Assembly: GCF_009498275.1 (NCBI RefSeq)
Contig: NZ_CP045643.1
Coordinates: 7,564,001 to 7,628,000 of the forward strand
Reading direction: 5' to 3'
Length of the DNA stretch: 64,000 nt
Origin: Streptomyces fagopyri
Lineage (GTDB): Bacteria; Actinomycetota; Actinomycetes; Streptomycetales; Streptomycetaceae
In this document: positions 35,658 to 44,461 of the stretch, in pieces
Numbering within the stretch: position 1 is the stretch's first letter
How the letters are laid out: the number at the start of each line of letters is the position of its first letter
Translations under genes and position numbers: made by a program
The notes under the pieces: generated by a model
What the model was told of the DNA's origin: nothing
Seen by the model: only the letters and a program-made list of their open reading frames with translations
Database searches by the model: none

Positions 35658-35804
35658 ATGACCGCGACCTCCGCCAGCGCCCCCCGTGTCCGTGCCCGCA
35701 CCGGCGGCCCCAAGGACGACGGCCCCAAGATCCTCGAACACGTCGTGGGCTGGACCTTTGTCGTGGTCCTGGCGATGCTCGTCACCCAGCTCGGACTGCT
35801 GTGA
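35658..35804 (+). CDS. SCO1431-family small membrane protein
   Basis: Only 48 residues. A basic start is followed by GPKDDGPKILEHVVGWTFVV and a single hydrophobic segment ending TQLGLL. I recognise it as the SCO1431-type small membrane protein conserved in Streptomyces, function unknown. AGAAG stands just before the ATG. It sits alone between the M1 peptidase and the TetR gene. Confidence 0.75.
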   Translation: MTATSASAPRVRARTGGPKDDGPKILEHVVGWTFVVVLAMLVTQLGLL

Positions 35805-35885
35805 GCTGATCGTCCCGCCACCCCGCCGAGAGCGGGTCCGGCCGGTCGATCGGAGTCGAACGAGCAGGTGGCATCGGTCTGTCAT

Positions 35886-35908
35886 ACTGCCAACGTCCCG
35901 CTGGCAGT
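35886..35908. promoter_or_regulatory. Inverted repeat before TetR gene
   Basis: ACTGCCA-acgtcccgc-TGGCAGT has perfect 7-bp arms and ends 18 bp before the TetR start. It is a likely autoregulatory operator. Confidence 0.6.
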
Positions 35909-35926
35909 CGGAGACTAGGGCCGGAA

Positions 35927-36586
35927 TTGAATCATAGTCAACAGCGTGCTGTCGACCGCCCCCGGGCGCGCGGCACCGATCGTTCGCTGGCACGCCGCAC
36001 CGAACTGATCGCCATCGGGCGGAAGTTGTTCGCGGACACGTCCTACGACGCACTCTCGATGGACGACATCGCACGGCAGGCGCACGTCGCCAAAGGGCTG
36101 ATCTACTACTACTTCAAGTCCAAGCGCGGCTACTACCTCGCGATCGTCGAGGACTCGGTCGCCGACCTGGTCTCCCGGGCGTCCGGCGGCCTCGAACTGC
36201 CCCCGGCCGAGCGGGTGCACCGCACCATCGACGGCTATCTCCGCTACGCCGAGCACAACCAGGCCGCGTACCGCACGATCATCACGGGTGGGGTCGGCTT
36301 CGACACCGAGGTGCAGGCCATCCGGGAGGGCGTGCGCGAGGTGATCGTCGAGACCATCGCCGAGGGGGCCTACGGCAGACGCAAGATCGCACCGCTGCCC
36401 CGGATGGCGTTGCTCGCCTGGCTCCACAGCGTCGAGGGCGCGACCCTCGACTGGATCGGCCACCCGACCCTGCCCCGCGACACGATGCGCGAGCTGCTGG
36501 TGAAGACCCTGGGCGGCGCGATGCGCGCGGTCGAGGAGATCGAGCCCGCCTATCGGGCCCCGCAGTCCGCCCGCCGGGACTCCTGA
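35927..36586 (+). CDS. TetR-family transcriptional regulator
   Basis: 219 residues. Residues ~20-70 form the DNA-binding domain (RRTELIAIGRKLFADTSYDA, then MDDIARQAHVAKGLIYYYFK). The helical remainder binds an unknown ligand. The start appears to be TTG at 35927; no ATG or GTG lies between it and the HTH. It converges on the chitinase gene. The inverted repeat upstream suggests autorepression. Confidence 0.88.
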   Translation: MNHSQQRAVDRPRARGTDRSLARRTELIAIGRKLFADTSYDALSMDDIARQAHVAKGLIYYYFKSKRGYYLAIVEDSVADLVSRASGGLELPPAERVHRTIDGYLRYAEHNQAAYRTIITGGVGFDTEVQAIREGVREVIVETIAEGAYGRRKIAPLPRMALLAWLHSVEGATLDWIGHPTLPRDTMRELLVKTLGGAMRAVEEIEPAYRAPQSARRDS

Positions 36587-36590
36587 GGGA

Positions 36591-36619
36591 GGGGCGGGGG
36601 CCCGTTGGACCCCCGCCCC
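36591..36619. terminator. Bidirectional terminator
   Basis: GGGGCGGGGG and CCCCCGCCCC arms around a 9-nt loop lie between the convergent TetR and chitinase genes. Confidence 0.75.
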
Positions 36620-36682
36620 GAGCGCGGTGCCCGCCCGCCGTGGCGCCGGCGCCGTGACAGGTGAACAGCGGCTGCCGCCGGC

Positions 36683-37993
36683 CTAGTCGATCGACCTGAT
36701 CAGCTCACCGTTCGCGGTGTCACCGCTGAGCTCCCAGAAGAACGTGCCGCCCAGGCCCTGCTGGTTCTTGTACGTCATCTTCCCGGCGATGGTCGACGGG
36801 GTGTCGTAACTCCACCAGTTGTTACCGCACTTGGCGTAGGCCGTACCGCCGACGGTGCCTGTCGCCGGGCACTTCGTCCTGAGCACCTTGTAGTCCTCGG
36901 TGCCCTGCTCGTAGGTTCCCGCCGCGGGGCCGGTGGCCGTACCGCCGGGGGCCGCCTGGGTCACGCCGGTCCAGCCGTGGCCGTAGAAGCCGATGCCCAG
37001 CAGCAGCTTCGAGGCCGGGATGCCGAGGCCCCTGAGCTTCGCGATCGTGGCGGAGGTGTGGAACCCCGCCTTGGGAATGCCCGTGTACGAGTTCAGTGGC
37101 GAGTGCGGGGCCGTGGGTCCGGCCGCGTCCCAGGCGCCGAAGTAGTCGTACGTCATCGGGTTGTACCAGTCGACGTACTGCGCCGCGCCCGCGTAGTCGG
37201 CCGCGTCGATCTTTCCGCCGCTGGTGGCGTCGGCGGAGATCGCGGAGGTGACCAGCGCGCCGCCGAACCTGGCGCGCAGTGCCGCCATCAGGTTCTTGTA
37301 CGCCGCCTTGCCGCTGGTGTCACAGGTGTTGCCGCAGGCGTTCGGGTACTCCCAATCGATGTCGATGCCGTCGAAGACGTCCGCCCACTTGGAGTTCTCG
37401 ACCAGGTCGTAGCAGGACTGGGCGAACGCCGCCGGGTTCCTGGCCGCCTCGCCGAAGCCGCTGGACCAGGTCCAACCGCCGAACGACCAGAGCACCTTGA
37501 GGTTCGGGTGCAGCTTCTTCAGCTTGCGCAGCTGGTTGAAGTTGCCCCGCAGCGGCTGGTCCCAGGTGTCGGCGACACCGTCCACCGACTGGTCGGCGGT
37601 GTACGCCTTGTCGGTCGCCGCGTAGGCGTCACCCATGGCGCACTTGCCACCGGTGACGTTGCCGAAGGCGTAGTTGATGTGGGTGAGCTTGGCGGCCGAG
37701 CTGGACGTCTGGATGTTCTTGACGTGGTAGTTCCGGTCGTAGACGCCCCATTCGGTGAAGTAGCCGACGACCTTCGAGCCGGCCGCGGCGGCCTGGGCGG
37801 TACGGGGTGCCGTGGCGGTGCGGGCAGTGCCGGACTCCGTGGCCGTCGCGGTCCCGGCGCCGGCCAGCAGCCCCGCGCCGAGGACGGCGCAGCACACGGC
37901 GGACAGGAGCGACCGGACGGGGGCACGCCCCGGGCGGCCGGGGCGCGGATCCCGGGGGCGGTCCCGGAAGCGGGAGCGGTGCGGTGTGAGCAT
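36683..37993 (-). CDS. Secreted GH18 chitinase
   Basis: 436 residues. A long twin-basic N-terminus, hydrophobic core (LLSAVCCAVLGAGLLAGAGT) and Ala-rich cleavage region mark export. The barrel begins KVVGYFTEWGVYDRNYHVKN. The catalytic motif is FDGIDIDWEYP (DxxDxDxE complete). SFGGWTWSSGF and YVDWYNPMTYDYFGAWD are the usual substrate strands. No chitin-binding or fibronectin domain is visible, so it is a catalytic domain alone. GAGGAGA precedes the ATG at 37993. The promoter has DasR-like sites, so induction by chitin breakdown products is expected. Confidence 0.93.
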   Translation of the reverse strand: MLTPHRSRFRDRPRDPRPGRPGRAPVRSLLSAVCCAVLGAGLLAGAGTATATESGTARTATAPRTAQAAAAGSKVVGYFTEWGVYDRNYHVKNIQTSSSAAKLTHINYAFGNVTGGKCAMGDAYAATDKAYTADQSVDGVADTWDQPLRGNFNQLRKLKKLHPNLKVLWSFGGWTWSSGFGEAARNPAAFAQSCYDLVENSKWADVFDGIDIDWEYPNACGNTCDTSGKAAYKNLMAALRARFGGALVTSAISADATSGGKIDAADYAGAAQYVDWYNPMTYDYFGAWDAAGPTAPHSPLNSYTGIPKAGFHTSATIAKLRGLGIPASKLLLGIGFYGHGWTGVTQAAPGGTATGPAAGTYEQGTEDYKVLRTKCPATGTVGGTAYAKCGNNWWSYDTPSTIAGKMTYKNQQGLGGTFFWELSGDTANGELIRSID

Positions 37994-38060
37994 CGAGTCT
38001 CCTCGTGGGGGAGAGGGGAACGGGCGCTGTTTGGCATGCACGCGATGGCGTGCGTGGGGA

Positions 38061-38103
38061 ACGGTAGGAGGACTAGACCACTCCGTCAATGGTTCGGACC
38101 AAT
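38061..38103 (-). promoter_or_regulatory. Chitinase promoter with DasR-like operator
   Basis: On the minus strand are TTGACG (38089-38084), a 17-bp spacer, and TACCGT (38066-38061). The spacer contains AGTGGTCTAGTCCTCC, close to the dre consensus of DasR (AGTGGTCTAGACCACT). A second TGGTCCGAACCA element overlaps the upstream side. This matches the direct-repeat chitinase promoters known from Streptomyces. Position 38104-38302 holds no gene I can see. Confidence 0.8.
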
Positions 38104-38302
38104 TTCCCGCTGCCCGGGCGACCGGCTGTCGACGGGGGTCGTGAAGCCTCCGGCCGGGAACCCTCGCGGCGCGCCGGCCGCTGGTCGGTCGCCCGGCGGA
38201 TGCGGCCGCACGGCGGGCTTCCCGGTCGAACCCCGTGTGCGTGAAGCCGGGATACCGCAGGTCACCGGGGTCCCAGGGGTGCCGACAGGAGCGGGCGGAT
38301 GG

Positions 38303-38557
38303 TCATCGCCCGTCACCTCGCGGGTCCCGGCCCGCGCTCAACCGGTACGGGCCGGCCGGAGGCGTCGCCAGCCGGACCCACTCCGGGTCGTGCAGCCCCG
38401 GCAGTGTGCGGCCGCGATCGGCCCAGGTGCGCAACAGGGCGCGGTAGATGGGGGGATCCGGGACCGGCGGGGGCGGGGGAACCTGCTGAACCGATTCTGC
38501 CGTAGCGGGGGTGATGATCTGGCGCCCACGCCCGGTCGCCGAATATGTGGGGGTCAT
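38303..38557 (-). CDS. Small conserved hypothetical protein
   Basis: 84 residues. It begins MTPTYSATGRGRQIITPATA, then a Pro run, then DPPIYRALLRTWADRGRTLP and DPEWVRLATPP. The pattern seems familiar from other Streptomyces genomes and codon positions show the expected GC bias, so I believe it is real. No domain is recognised and there is no clear ribosome binding site before the ATG. Confidence 0.6.
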   Translation of the reverse strand: MTPTYSATGRGRQIITPATAESVQQVPPPPPVPDPPIYRALLRTWADRGRTLPGLHDPEWVRLATPPAGPYRLSAGRDPRGDGR

Positions 38558-38719
38558 GCCGGGGCAACGCGCGGGTGGCCGGACAAGTCACCGGACCGCG
38601 CAATCGGGCGTGAGTTCGCGACCGGCCCGTACGGGGTGCCGCGGCCGGTCGGCGCGAGGGCGGTTGTCCGCCGGCGGGCGTCCGGGCCGGGACGCGATGT
38701 CTGGCTCCCGGACCGTATC

Positions 38720-38732
38720 TGACGTACCGTCA
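38720..38732. promoter_or_regulatory. Inverted repeat TGACG-TAC-CGTCA
   Basis: Perfect 5-bp arms around TAC, 68 bp before the DUF7064/7065-like gene. Similar sites are bound by TetR-family regulators of lipid-type genes. It is an operator candidate only. Confidence 0.45.
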
Positions 38733-38799
38733 AGTCCCCGGCCGGGGGCCGCTCTTCTCCGTCCGGAGGTCGACTGCCGTGCCCCCAGGGAGGCCTGAC

Positions 38800-39927
38800 A
38801 TGTCCGACGACCGTCCCGTCGCCCTCGACGAGTACCCCGTGCACCAGGTGCCCCTGTCCATGAAGCACGTCGCCACCGGCGACCGGAACGCCTACGACCG
38901 CTGCATCTTCCACGTCTTCGACCACCAGGGGCGGACGTTGCTGATCCTGGGGCTCGGTGTCTATCCGAACCTCGGGGTGATCGACGCGTACGCCACCTTG
39001 CGGCGGGGTGACCTCCTGCACGCGGTCCGGGCGTCGGACGCGCTCGGGGACGACCGGACGGAACTGGCCGTCGGTCCGCTCCGGATCCGCGTCGAGCGCC
39101 CCCTGAAGGAGTTCGTGCTGAGCTGCGCGGCCGATCCGGGCGACCCCGACGGGCTGTCGTACGAGATCACCTGGACGGCGGACTTCCCCGCCCTCTGGGA
39201 ACCGCACCACCTCCAGCGGCGCGGCGGCCGGCTCACCCTGGAGGGGAGACGCTTCGTGCAGGCCGGCCACTGCGAGGGCTGGATCCGGAGCGGCGGCGAG
39301 GAGATCCGCCTGTCCCCGGGCCGGTGGACCGGCACCCGCGACCGGAGCTGGGGCGTGCGCCCGGTCCCGGGGGAGGAGGGCGGCAGGTTCGCGGACGAGA
39401 ACCCGGCGGAGGGCTTCCACTGGGTGTGGTGCCCGGTCCGGTTCGAGGACCGCTTCCTGATGGTCGTCGTCCAGGAGGACGCCGACGGCCACCGGTCACT
39501 GAACGACGCGACGCTCGTACGCGACGGCGCGCGCGACCTCCAACTCGGCTGGCCCCAGGCCGACATCACCTACCGGGCAGGCACCCGCCGGCCCACCTCG
39601 GCGGTCATCCACCTCACCCGGCCGCGGGACCGGGCACCGCTGCGGCTGGAGGTCGAGGTGCTCACCTCCTCGCCGCTGGCGGTGGGGGCGGGCTATCCGC
39701 CCGCCGACGACTGGCAGCACGGCACCTGGCGCGGCCGCGGCTGGACGGACCGCCGCACCTACGACCTCTCCGACCCGGCCGCTCACCCGCGCGCCGCGTA
39801 CGGGGTCGTCGACCACGCCGCCCGCTGCACTCTGGACGGGCGGATCGGACACGGGATCTTCGAACACGGCTCGTTCGGGCGGCACGACCCGAGCGGCTTC
39901 ACCGGATTCGACTCGGTCGCGCCCTGA
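38800..39927 (+). CDS. DUF7064/DUF7065-like protein (tocopherol-cyclase/CrtC-like fold)
   Basis: 375 residues, soluble. It begins SDDRPVALDEYPVHQVPLSM and contains SWGVRPVPGEEGGRF and HWVWCPVRFEDRFLMVVVQE. I associate these with the DUF7064/7065 pair found beside lipid and terpenoid catabolic genes. The exact reaction is unknown. AGGGAGG stands before the ATG at 38800. A phosphotransferase gene starts 28 bp later, and the two are a likely operon. Confidence 0.65.
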   Translation: MSDDRPVALDEYPVHQVPLSMKHVATGDRNAYDRCIFHVFDHQGRTLLILGLGVYPNLGVIDAYATLRRGDLLHAVRASDALGDDRTELAVGPLRIRVERPLKEFVLSCAADPGDPDGLSYEITWTADFPALWEPHHLQRRGGRLTLEGRRFVQAGHCEGWIRSGGEEIRLSPGRWTGTRDRSWGVRPVPGEEGGRFADENPAEGFHWVWCPVRFEDRFLMVVVQEDADGHRSLNDATLVRDGARDLQLGWPQADITYRAGTRRPTSAVIHLTRPRDRAPLRLEVEVLTSSPLAVGAGYPPADDWQHGTWRGRGWTDRRTYDLSDPAAHPRAAYGVVDHAARCTLDGRIGHGIFEHGSFGRHDPSGFTGFDSVAP

Positions 39928-39955
39928 CCCCGGACGCGCCCCGAAGGGAGTGGAC

Positions 39956-41068
39956 ATGGCCACGGCACCCCGCCCGCGCACGACCACCCGGGACCGGGAC
40001 GAACTCGCCCGGCGGCTGACCGCCTGGCTCGACGCGCGCCTCCCCGGCGCCCAGGCGGTACGCGTCACCGTCCCCGAGTCCAACGGCATGTCCAGCGAGA
40101 CCCTGCTGTTCGACATCGACCACCCCGAACCACCCCTGAAAGCCTGCGCGTTGAGGCTGGCGGCGGACCCGGCGGCGTACACCGTCTTCCCCGTGTACGA
40201 CCTGCCCCGGCAGTACCGCACGATGCGGCTGGTCGCCGAGCACACCGACCTTCCCGTGCCCCGGGTGCTGTGGCTCGAGGAGGACCCCGGACCGCTCGGC
40301 GCGCCCTTCTTCGTCATGGAACGGGTCGAGGGACGCGTACCGCCGGACGTCATGCCCTACACGTACGAGGGGAACTGGCTGCACGCGGCGAGCGACCGGG
40401 AACGCGCGGGACTGGAGGCCGCCTCGGTCGGACTGCTCGCCCGGCTCCACGACCAGGTGCCGGTCGCCGCGGCCGGGTTCCTGTCCCTTCCCGGCGACGG
40501 CAGCCCCCTGCGCCGGCACGTCGAGGCCCAACGCGCCTACTACGCATGGGTCGTCGACGGACGCGCGCGCTCACCGCTCATCGAGAGCGCCTTCGACCGG
40601 CTCGAAGGACTGTGGCCGCGCGACGAGGGCGAGACGGTGCTCAACTGGGGTGACGCGCGCATCGGGAACGTCGTCTACGACGGCTTCGAACCCGCGGCCG
40701 TCCTCGACTGGGAGATGGCGGCGACCGCCCCGCGCGAGGTCGACCTCGGCTGGACCGTCTATCTGCACCGCTTCTTCCAGGACCTCACGGTGAGCTTCGG
40801 CCAGCACGGCCTGCCCGGGTTCCTGCGCCGCGACCGGGTGGAGCGGCGCTATGCCGAACTCACCGGCCACCCACCGCGCGACATGGACTTCTACACCCTG
40901 TACGCGGCCCTGCGGCACGCCGTCGTCATGCTGCGCATCGCCTACCGGCAGGTGCACTTCGGCGAGATCGCCGTCCCCCGGGACCCGGACACCCTGATCC
41001 TGCACCACGACAGCCTGCGGGCCATGGTGCAGGGAGGCTACTGGGAGGGCGCGGAGCCCGGCCGCTGA
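39956..41068 (+). CDS. Phosphotransferase-family (APH-like) protein
   Basis: 370 residues of the aminoglycoside-phosphotransferase/choline-kinase fold. LNWGDARIGNVVYDGFEPAA is the catalytic loop and VLDWEMAATAPREVDLGW the metal-binding Asp block. This subgroup is common in actinobacterial lipid-catabolic clusters and need not touch antibiotics. The ATG at 39956 has GAAGGGAG 5 bp upstream; a GTG two codons earlier lies inside that site. It is probably co-transcribed with the gene before it. Confidence 0.85.
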   Translation: MATAPRPRTTTRDRDELARRLTAWLDARLPGAQAVRVTVPESNGMSSETLLFDIDHPEPPLKACALRLAADPAAYTVFPVYDLPRQYRTMRLVAEHTDLPVPRVLWLEEDPGPLGAPFFVMERVEGRVPPDVMPYTYEGNWLHAASDRERAGLEAASVGLLARLHDQVPVAAAGFLSLPGDGSPLRRHVEAQRAYYAWVVDGRARSPLIESAFDRLEGLWPRDEGETVLNWGDARIGNVVYDGFEPAAVLDWEMAATAPREVDLGWTVYLHRFFQDLTVSFGQHGLPGFLRRDRVERRYAELTGHPPRDMDFYTLYAALRHAVVMLRIAYRQVHFGEIAVPRDPDTLILHHDSLRAMVQGGYWEGAEPGR

Positions 41069-41081
41069 GCGCTCGCGCGGC

Positions 41082-41519
41082 TCAGGCGGCCTCGCGCCGC
41101 ATCTCGGGGACCCGCATCGGCCGCGACCCCGGGCCGCCGACGTGCGAGAAAGGCTGCGTCCGCCAGTCGAGACCCTGAGGAAGCGTCAGCAGGAGCGCGG
41201 TGTCCTGCTCCTGAAGCTCCATGGACTCGTCGGCGGAGCGGGCGTCGGCCGCGGCACGGCCCGTACCGGCGCAGACCGTGAGCCCGAAGGGGTTCCACGG
41301 CGAGGCGCACAGCGCGTGCTCCGGCAGGACCTCCTCGTCCGCCAGGAGCGCGATGGGCTGCGCGCAGTCCGGGCAGATCACCCGGACCATCTCGAAGGTG
41401 TCGTAGGCGTCGAAGTCCTCGCCGTCGAGGGCGTCCGTGTCGACGCCCTCCGGCTCGGGTTCGAAGGCGGACTGCTGCCGCTTGAACGCGGTGCGACCAG
41501 GGCGCTTGAGACTCTGCAT
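41082..41519 (-). CDS. Conserved hypothetical protein with CxxC pair
   Basis: 145 residues. It begins MQSLKRPGRTAFKRQQSAFE and has an acidic stretch (DTDALDGEDFDAYDTFE). RVICPDCAQPIALLADEEVL...CASPWNPFGLTVC has a CxxC and two later Cys that could bind zinc. The family is unknown to me. GGGGAGAAACC stands before the ATG at 41519. Confidence 0.75.
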   Translation of the reverse strand: MQSLKRPGRTAFKRQQSAFEPEPEGVDTDALDGEDFDAYDTFEMVRVICPDCAQPIALLADEEVLPEHALCASPWNPFGLTVCAGTGRAAADARSADESMELQEQDTALLLTLPQGLDWRTQPFSHVGGPGSRPMRVPEMRREAA

Positions 41520-41773
41520 GTGGTTTCTCCCCCTCGGGTGGGCCGACAAGGCGCTGCGGCCTCGACCACAGCAAGCATTTCCCGTCCGGTCTCCGCGGTA
41601 ATCACGAGAACATCACGGACCCGGTCGGGACACTGTGTCCTTCGTCACATGCCGCCCGCAGATGCCCCGCACGGTGGATTTGTCCCCCGGGTGGCCCGCG
41701 ACCCGTTCCCCCGCACCTCACAAACCGGGCATGACCTGCACCGCAGAGGTATCCGGCGGGATCGGGCGCACTG

Positions 41774-41787
41774 TAGGTTCTTGCGCC
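41774..41787 (+). promoter_or_regulatory. Probable leaderless promoter of the second Lrp gene
   Basis: TAGGTT (41774-41779) stands 9 bp before the ATG at 41788, with no ribosome binding site. This suggests a leaderless transcript. Confidence 0.45.
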
Positions 41788-42228
41788 ATGGAGGAGCTGG
41801 ACCGACAGATCGTGCAGCTGCTCGTCGCAGACGGGCGGATGAGTTACACCGACCTGGGCAAGGCTACGGGCCTGTCCACGTCCGCCGTGCACCAGCGGGT
41901 GCGCCGGCTCGAGCAGCGCGGCGTGATCCGCGGCTACGCGGCGGTGGTGGACCCGGAGGCCGTGGGCCTGCCCCTGACCGCCTTCATCTCGGTGAAACCG
42001 TTCGACCCGAGCGCCCCGGACGACATCGCGGAACGCCTCGCGGACGTGCCGGAGCTGGAGGCCTGCCACAGCGTCGCGGGCGACGAGAACTACATCCTCA
42101 AGGTGCGGGTCTCGACCCCGCACGAACTGGAGGAGCTGCTGGCCCGGCTGCGCTCTCTCGCGGGCGTGTCGACCCGGACGACGGTGGTCCTTTCGACACC
42201 GTACGAGGCACGGCCGCCCCGCATCTGA
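41788..42228 (+). CDS. Lrp/AsnC-family transcriptional regulator
   Basis: 146 residues. The winged helix reads MEELDRQIVQLLVADGRMSY then GLSTSAVHQRVRRLEQRGVI. The RAM domain has SVAGDENYILKVRVSTPHEL. It lies 70 bp before an amidohydrolase gene on the same strand, which may be its target. Its effector is unknown. Confidence 0.92.
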   Translation: MEELDRQIVQLLVADGRMSYTDLGKATGLSTSAVHQRVRRLEQRGVIRGYAAVVDPEAVGLPLTAFISVKPFDPSAPDDIAERLADVPELEACHSVAGDENYILKVRVSTPHELEELLARLRSLAGVSTRTTVVLSTPYEARPPRI

Positions 42229-42298
42229 CCCGCCCGGGCGACGGCATCCGACCTACCCGGGCGACGACCGGCACCGGGCAGGCGCGAGACTGTTCCCC

Positions 42299-43921
42299 AT
42301 GAGTGAGAGCACCGCCCCGTCCGACACCGTGCTGCTGCGCGGTGGAGAAGTCCACAGCCCCGCCGATCCCTTCGCCACCGCGATGGTCGTCGAACGCGGT
42401 CAGATCGCCTGGGTCGGCTCGGAGGGTGCCGCCGACGCCTTCGCCGACGGGGTCGCCGAGGTCGTGGACCTGGAAGGCGCGCTGGTCACCCCGGCCTTCA
42501 CCGACGCCCACGTGCACACCACCGCCACCGGCCTCGCGCTCACCGGCCTGGACCTCAGCGACGCGCCCTCCCTGGACGCCGCCCTCGCCCTCGTACGCGA
42601 CTTCGCCGCCGCCCGCCCCGCCGACCGGGTCCTGCTCGGCCACGGCTGGGACGCGGCCCGCTGGCCCGGCGGCCGCGCTCCGGCGCGCGCCGAACTCGAC
42701 GAGGCCACCGGCGGCCGTCCGCTCTACCTCTCCCGTATCGACGTGCACTCCGCCGTGGCCACCACCGCGCTCCTGGACCTCGTCCCCGGCATCACCGGAC
42801 GCCCGGGGTACCAGGACGGCCCGCTGACCCGGGACGCCCACCACGCCGTCCGCGCCGCCGCTCTCGGCGCCGTCACCGCGGCGCAGCGCACCGAGGCCCA
42901 GCGCGCGGCCCTCGCCCACGCCGCCTCCGTCGGCATCGGCTCCGTGCACGAGTGCGCGGGCCCGGAGATCTCCTCCGAGGACGACCTCACCGGCCTGCTG
43001 CGGCTCGCCGCCGAGGAGCGCGGCCCCCGGGTCGTCGGCTACTGGGCCGAGCAGGGTGAGGAGGGGGTGGCGAGGGCCCGCGAACTGGGCGCCGCGGGCG
43101 CCGCGGGTGACCTCTTCGTCGACGGCTCCCTCGGCTCGTACACCGCCTGTCTGCATCAGCCCTACGCCGACGCCGGACACACCGGCACCGCGTACCTGGA
43201 CGACGCCGCCGTGGCCGCCCACGTCATCGCCTGCACCGAGGCGGGCCTCCAGGCGGGCTTCCACGCCATCGGGGACGCCGCCGTGGCCTCGGTGACCGAG
43301 GGAGTGCGCGCGGCCGCAGAGAAGGTCGGCCTGGCCCGTGTCCGGGCCGCCCGGCACCGTGTCGAGCATGCCGAGATGCTGACACCGGAGACGATCGCCT
43401 CCTTCGCCGAGTTCGGCCTCACCGCGTCCGTGCAGCCCGCCTTCGACGCATTGTGGGGCGGTGAGGACGGCATGTACGCCCAGCGCCTCGGTGTGGAGCG
43501 CGCCCGCACCCTCAATCCGCTGGCGGCCCTGCTGCGCACCGGCGTTCCGCTCGCCTTCGGCTCCGACAGTCCGGTCACCCCGCTCGACCCGTGGGGCACC
43601 GTCCGGGCCGCGGCCTTCCACCGCACCCCGGAACACCGGGTGTCGGTGCGCGCCGCCTTCGCGGCGCACACGCGCGGCGGATGGCGTGCGATCGGACGTG
43701 ACGACGCGGGTGTTCTGGTGCCGGGCGCGCCCGCGGACTACGCCGTGTGGCGCACCGAGGAACTGGTGGTGCAGACCCCCGACGACCGGGTCGCCCGCTG
43801 GTCCACGGACCCCCGCTCCGGCACCCCCGGGCTGCCCGACCTGAGCCCCGGCGGCGACCTGCCCGTCTGTCTGCGCACCGTCGTGGGCGGACGGACCGTC
43901 TTCGTACGGCCGGGCGAGTGA
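42299..43921 (+). CDS. YtcJ-like metal-dependent amidohydrolase
   Basis: 540 residues, amidohydrolase family 3. The metal sites are FTDAHVHTT (HxH), HAIGDAAV, the His of AARHRVEHAEML, and DSPVTPLDPWGTV with the final Asp. SLGSYTACLHQPYADAGHTG is typical of YtcJ/LigJ-type proteins. The substrate is unknown. The N-terminal HVHTT is intact, so the enzyme should be active. Confidence 0.9.
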   Translation: MSESTAPSDTVLLRGGEVHSPADPFATAMVVERGQIAWVGSEGAADAFADGVAEVVDLEGALVTPAFTDAHVHTTATGLALTGLDLSDAPSLDAALALVRDFAAARPADRVLLGHGWDAARWPGGRAPARAELDEATGGRPLYLSRIDVHSAVATTALLDLVPGITGRPGYQDGPLTRDAHHAVRAAALGAVTAAQRTEAQRAALAHAASVGIGSVHECAGPEISSEDDLTGLLRLAAEERGPRVVGYWAEQGEEGVARARELGAAGAAGDLFVDGSLGSYTACLHQPYADAGHTGTAYLDDAAVAAHVIACTEAGLQAGFHAIGDAAVASVTEGVRAAAEKVGLARVRAARHRVEHAEMLTPETIASFAEFGLTASVQPAFDALWGGEDGMYAQRLGVERARTLNPLAALLRTGVPLAFGSDSPVTPLDPWGTVRAAAFHRTPEHRVSVRAAFAAHTRGGWRAIGRDDAGVLVPGAPADYAVWRTEELVVQTPDDRVARWSTDPRSGTPGLPDLSPGGDLPVCLRTVVGGRTVFVRPGE

Positions 43922-44461
43922 TCTCCTGGGGCGGCGGGGTGGCGATCGACCCCCGCCGTCCCGTCGCGCGACCTGCGCATCCTCCTCGCCGACCAGGTCA
44001 GAGAGGCAATGCCCGCAGTTCAGGAGAGTGTTGACAGCTGGCCGCAACGGGCCGGTAGGTTCGGCCGGGTCCACCACCGGACGTCCGACCGGAGAACTTC
44101 CCGACAGTCGCCGGAGCGCCGCTGGGTCAGGGGCGGTGTGCCGCACCGGCGCACCACCGCTGGGAACCAGGCTCAGCGGCGGCGCCACGGCGAGGGAACG
44201 TTCACGCCTGTCGGCAGGGTGTGACCCGGGTGGGGCCCGGACGTCCAGTAGACAACGGCTTTCGGTCGACCCGCAGCCAGCGGGTGCCTGGTCGGCCCGA
44301 AGGGCGCCGGGCCCCCATCCGCAGGCGCGGTGCTCCGGCGCGGGAAGGGCGCTCTTACCCGGCTCTTGCCGAATCGACACCCCTGTACTGACGCACCGAT
44401 GCGTCGGTGCAGGCTGCGGCCACTATGGTGGACCCCTGCGTACGGACTTGAAGGGGCAGTA
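43922..44461. other. Long gap with promoter-like and hairpin elements
   Basis: 540 bp without a convincing gene. TTGACA (44031-44036) and TAGGTT (44056-44061) are spaced 19 bp apart, a candidate promoter. GCACCGA-TGCG-TCGGTGC (44393-44410) is a 7-bp stem. TATGGT at 44425-44430 may be a second -10. The region probably holds the long leader of the mannosyltransferase gene at 44462. An open frame of ~144 codons at 44028-44462 runs through but looks non-coding. Confidence 0.5.

Noticed and set aside
39956..41068. Aminoglycoside resistance gene
   Set aside because: The fold is APH-like, but this subgroup lies in lipid-type contexts. There is no evidence for antibiotic phosphorylation.
43922..44461. 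Possible gene in the gap (frame 44028-44462)
   Set aside because: The translation is Gly/Arg/Ser-rich, without a ribosome binding site or similarity, and it crosses a hairpin and promoter-like boxes.
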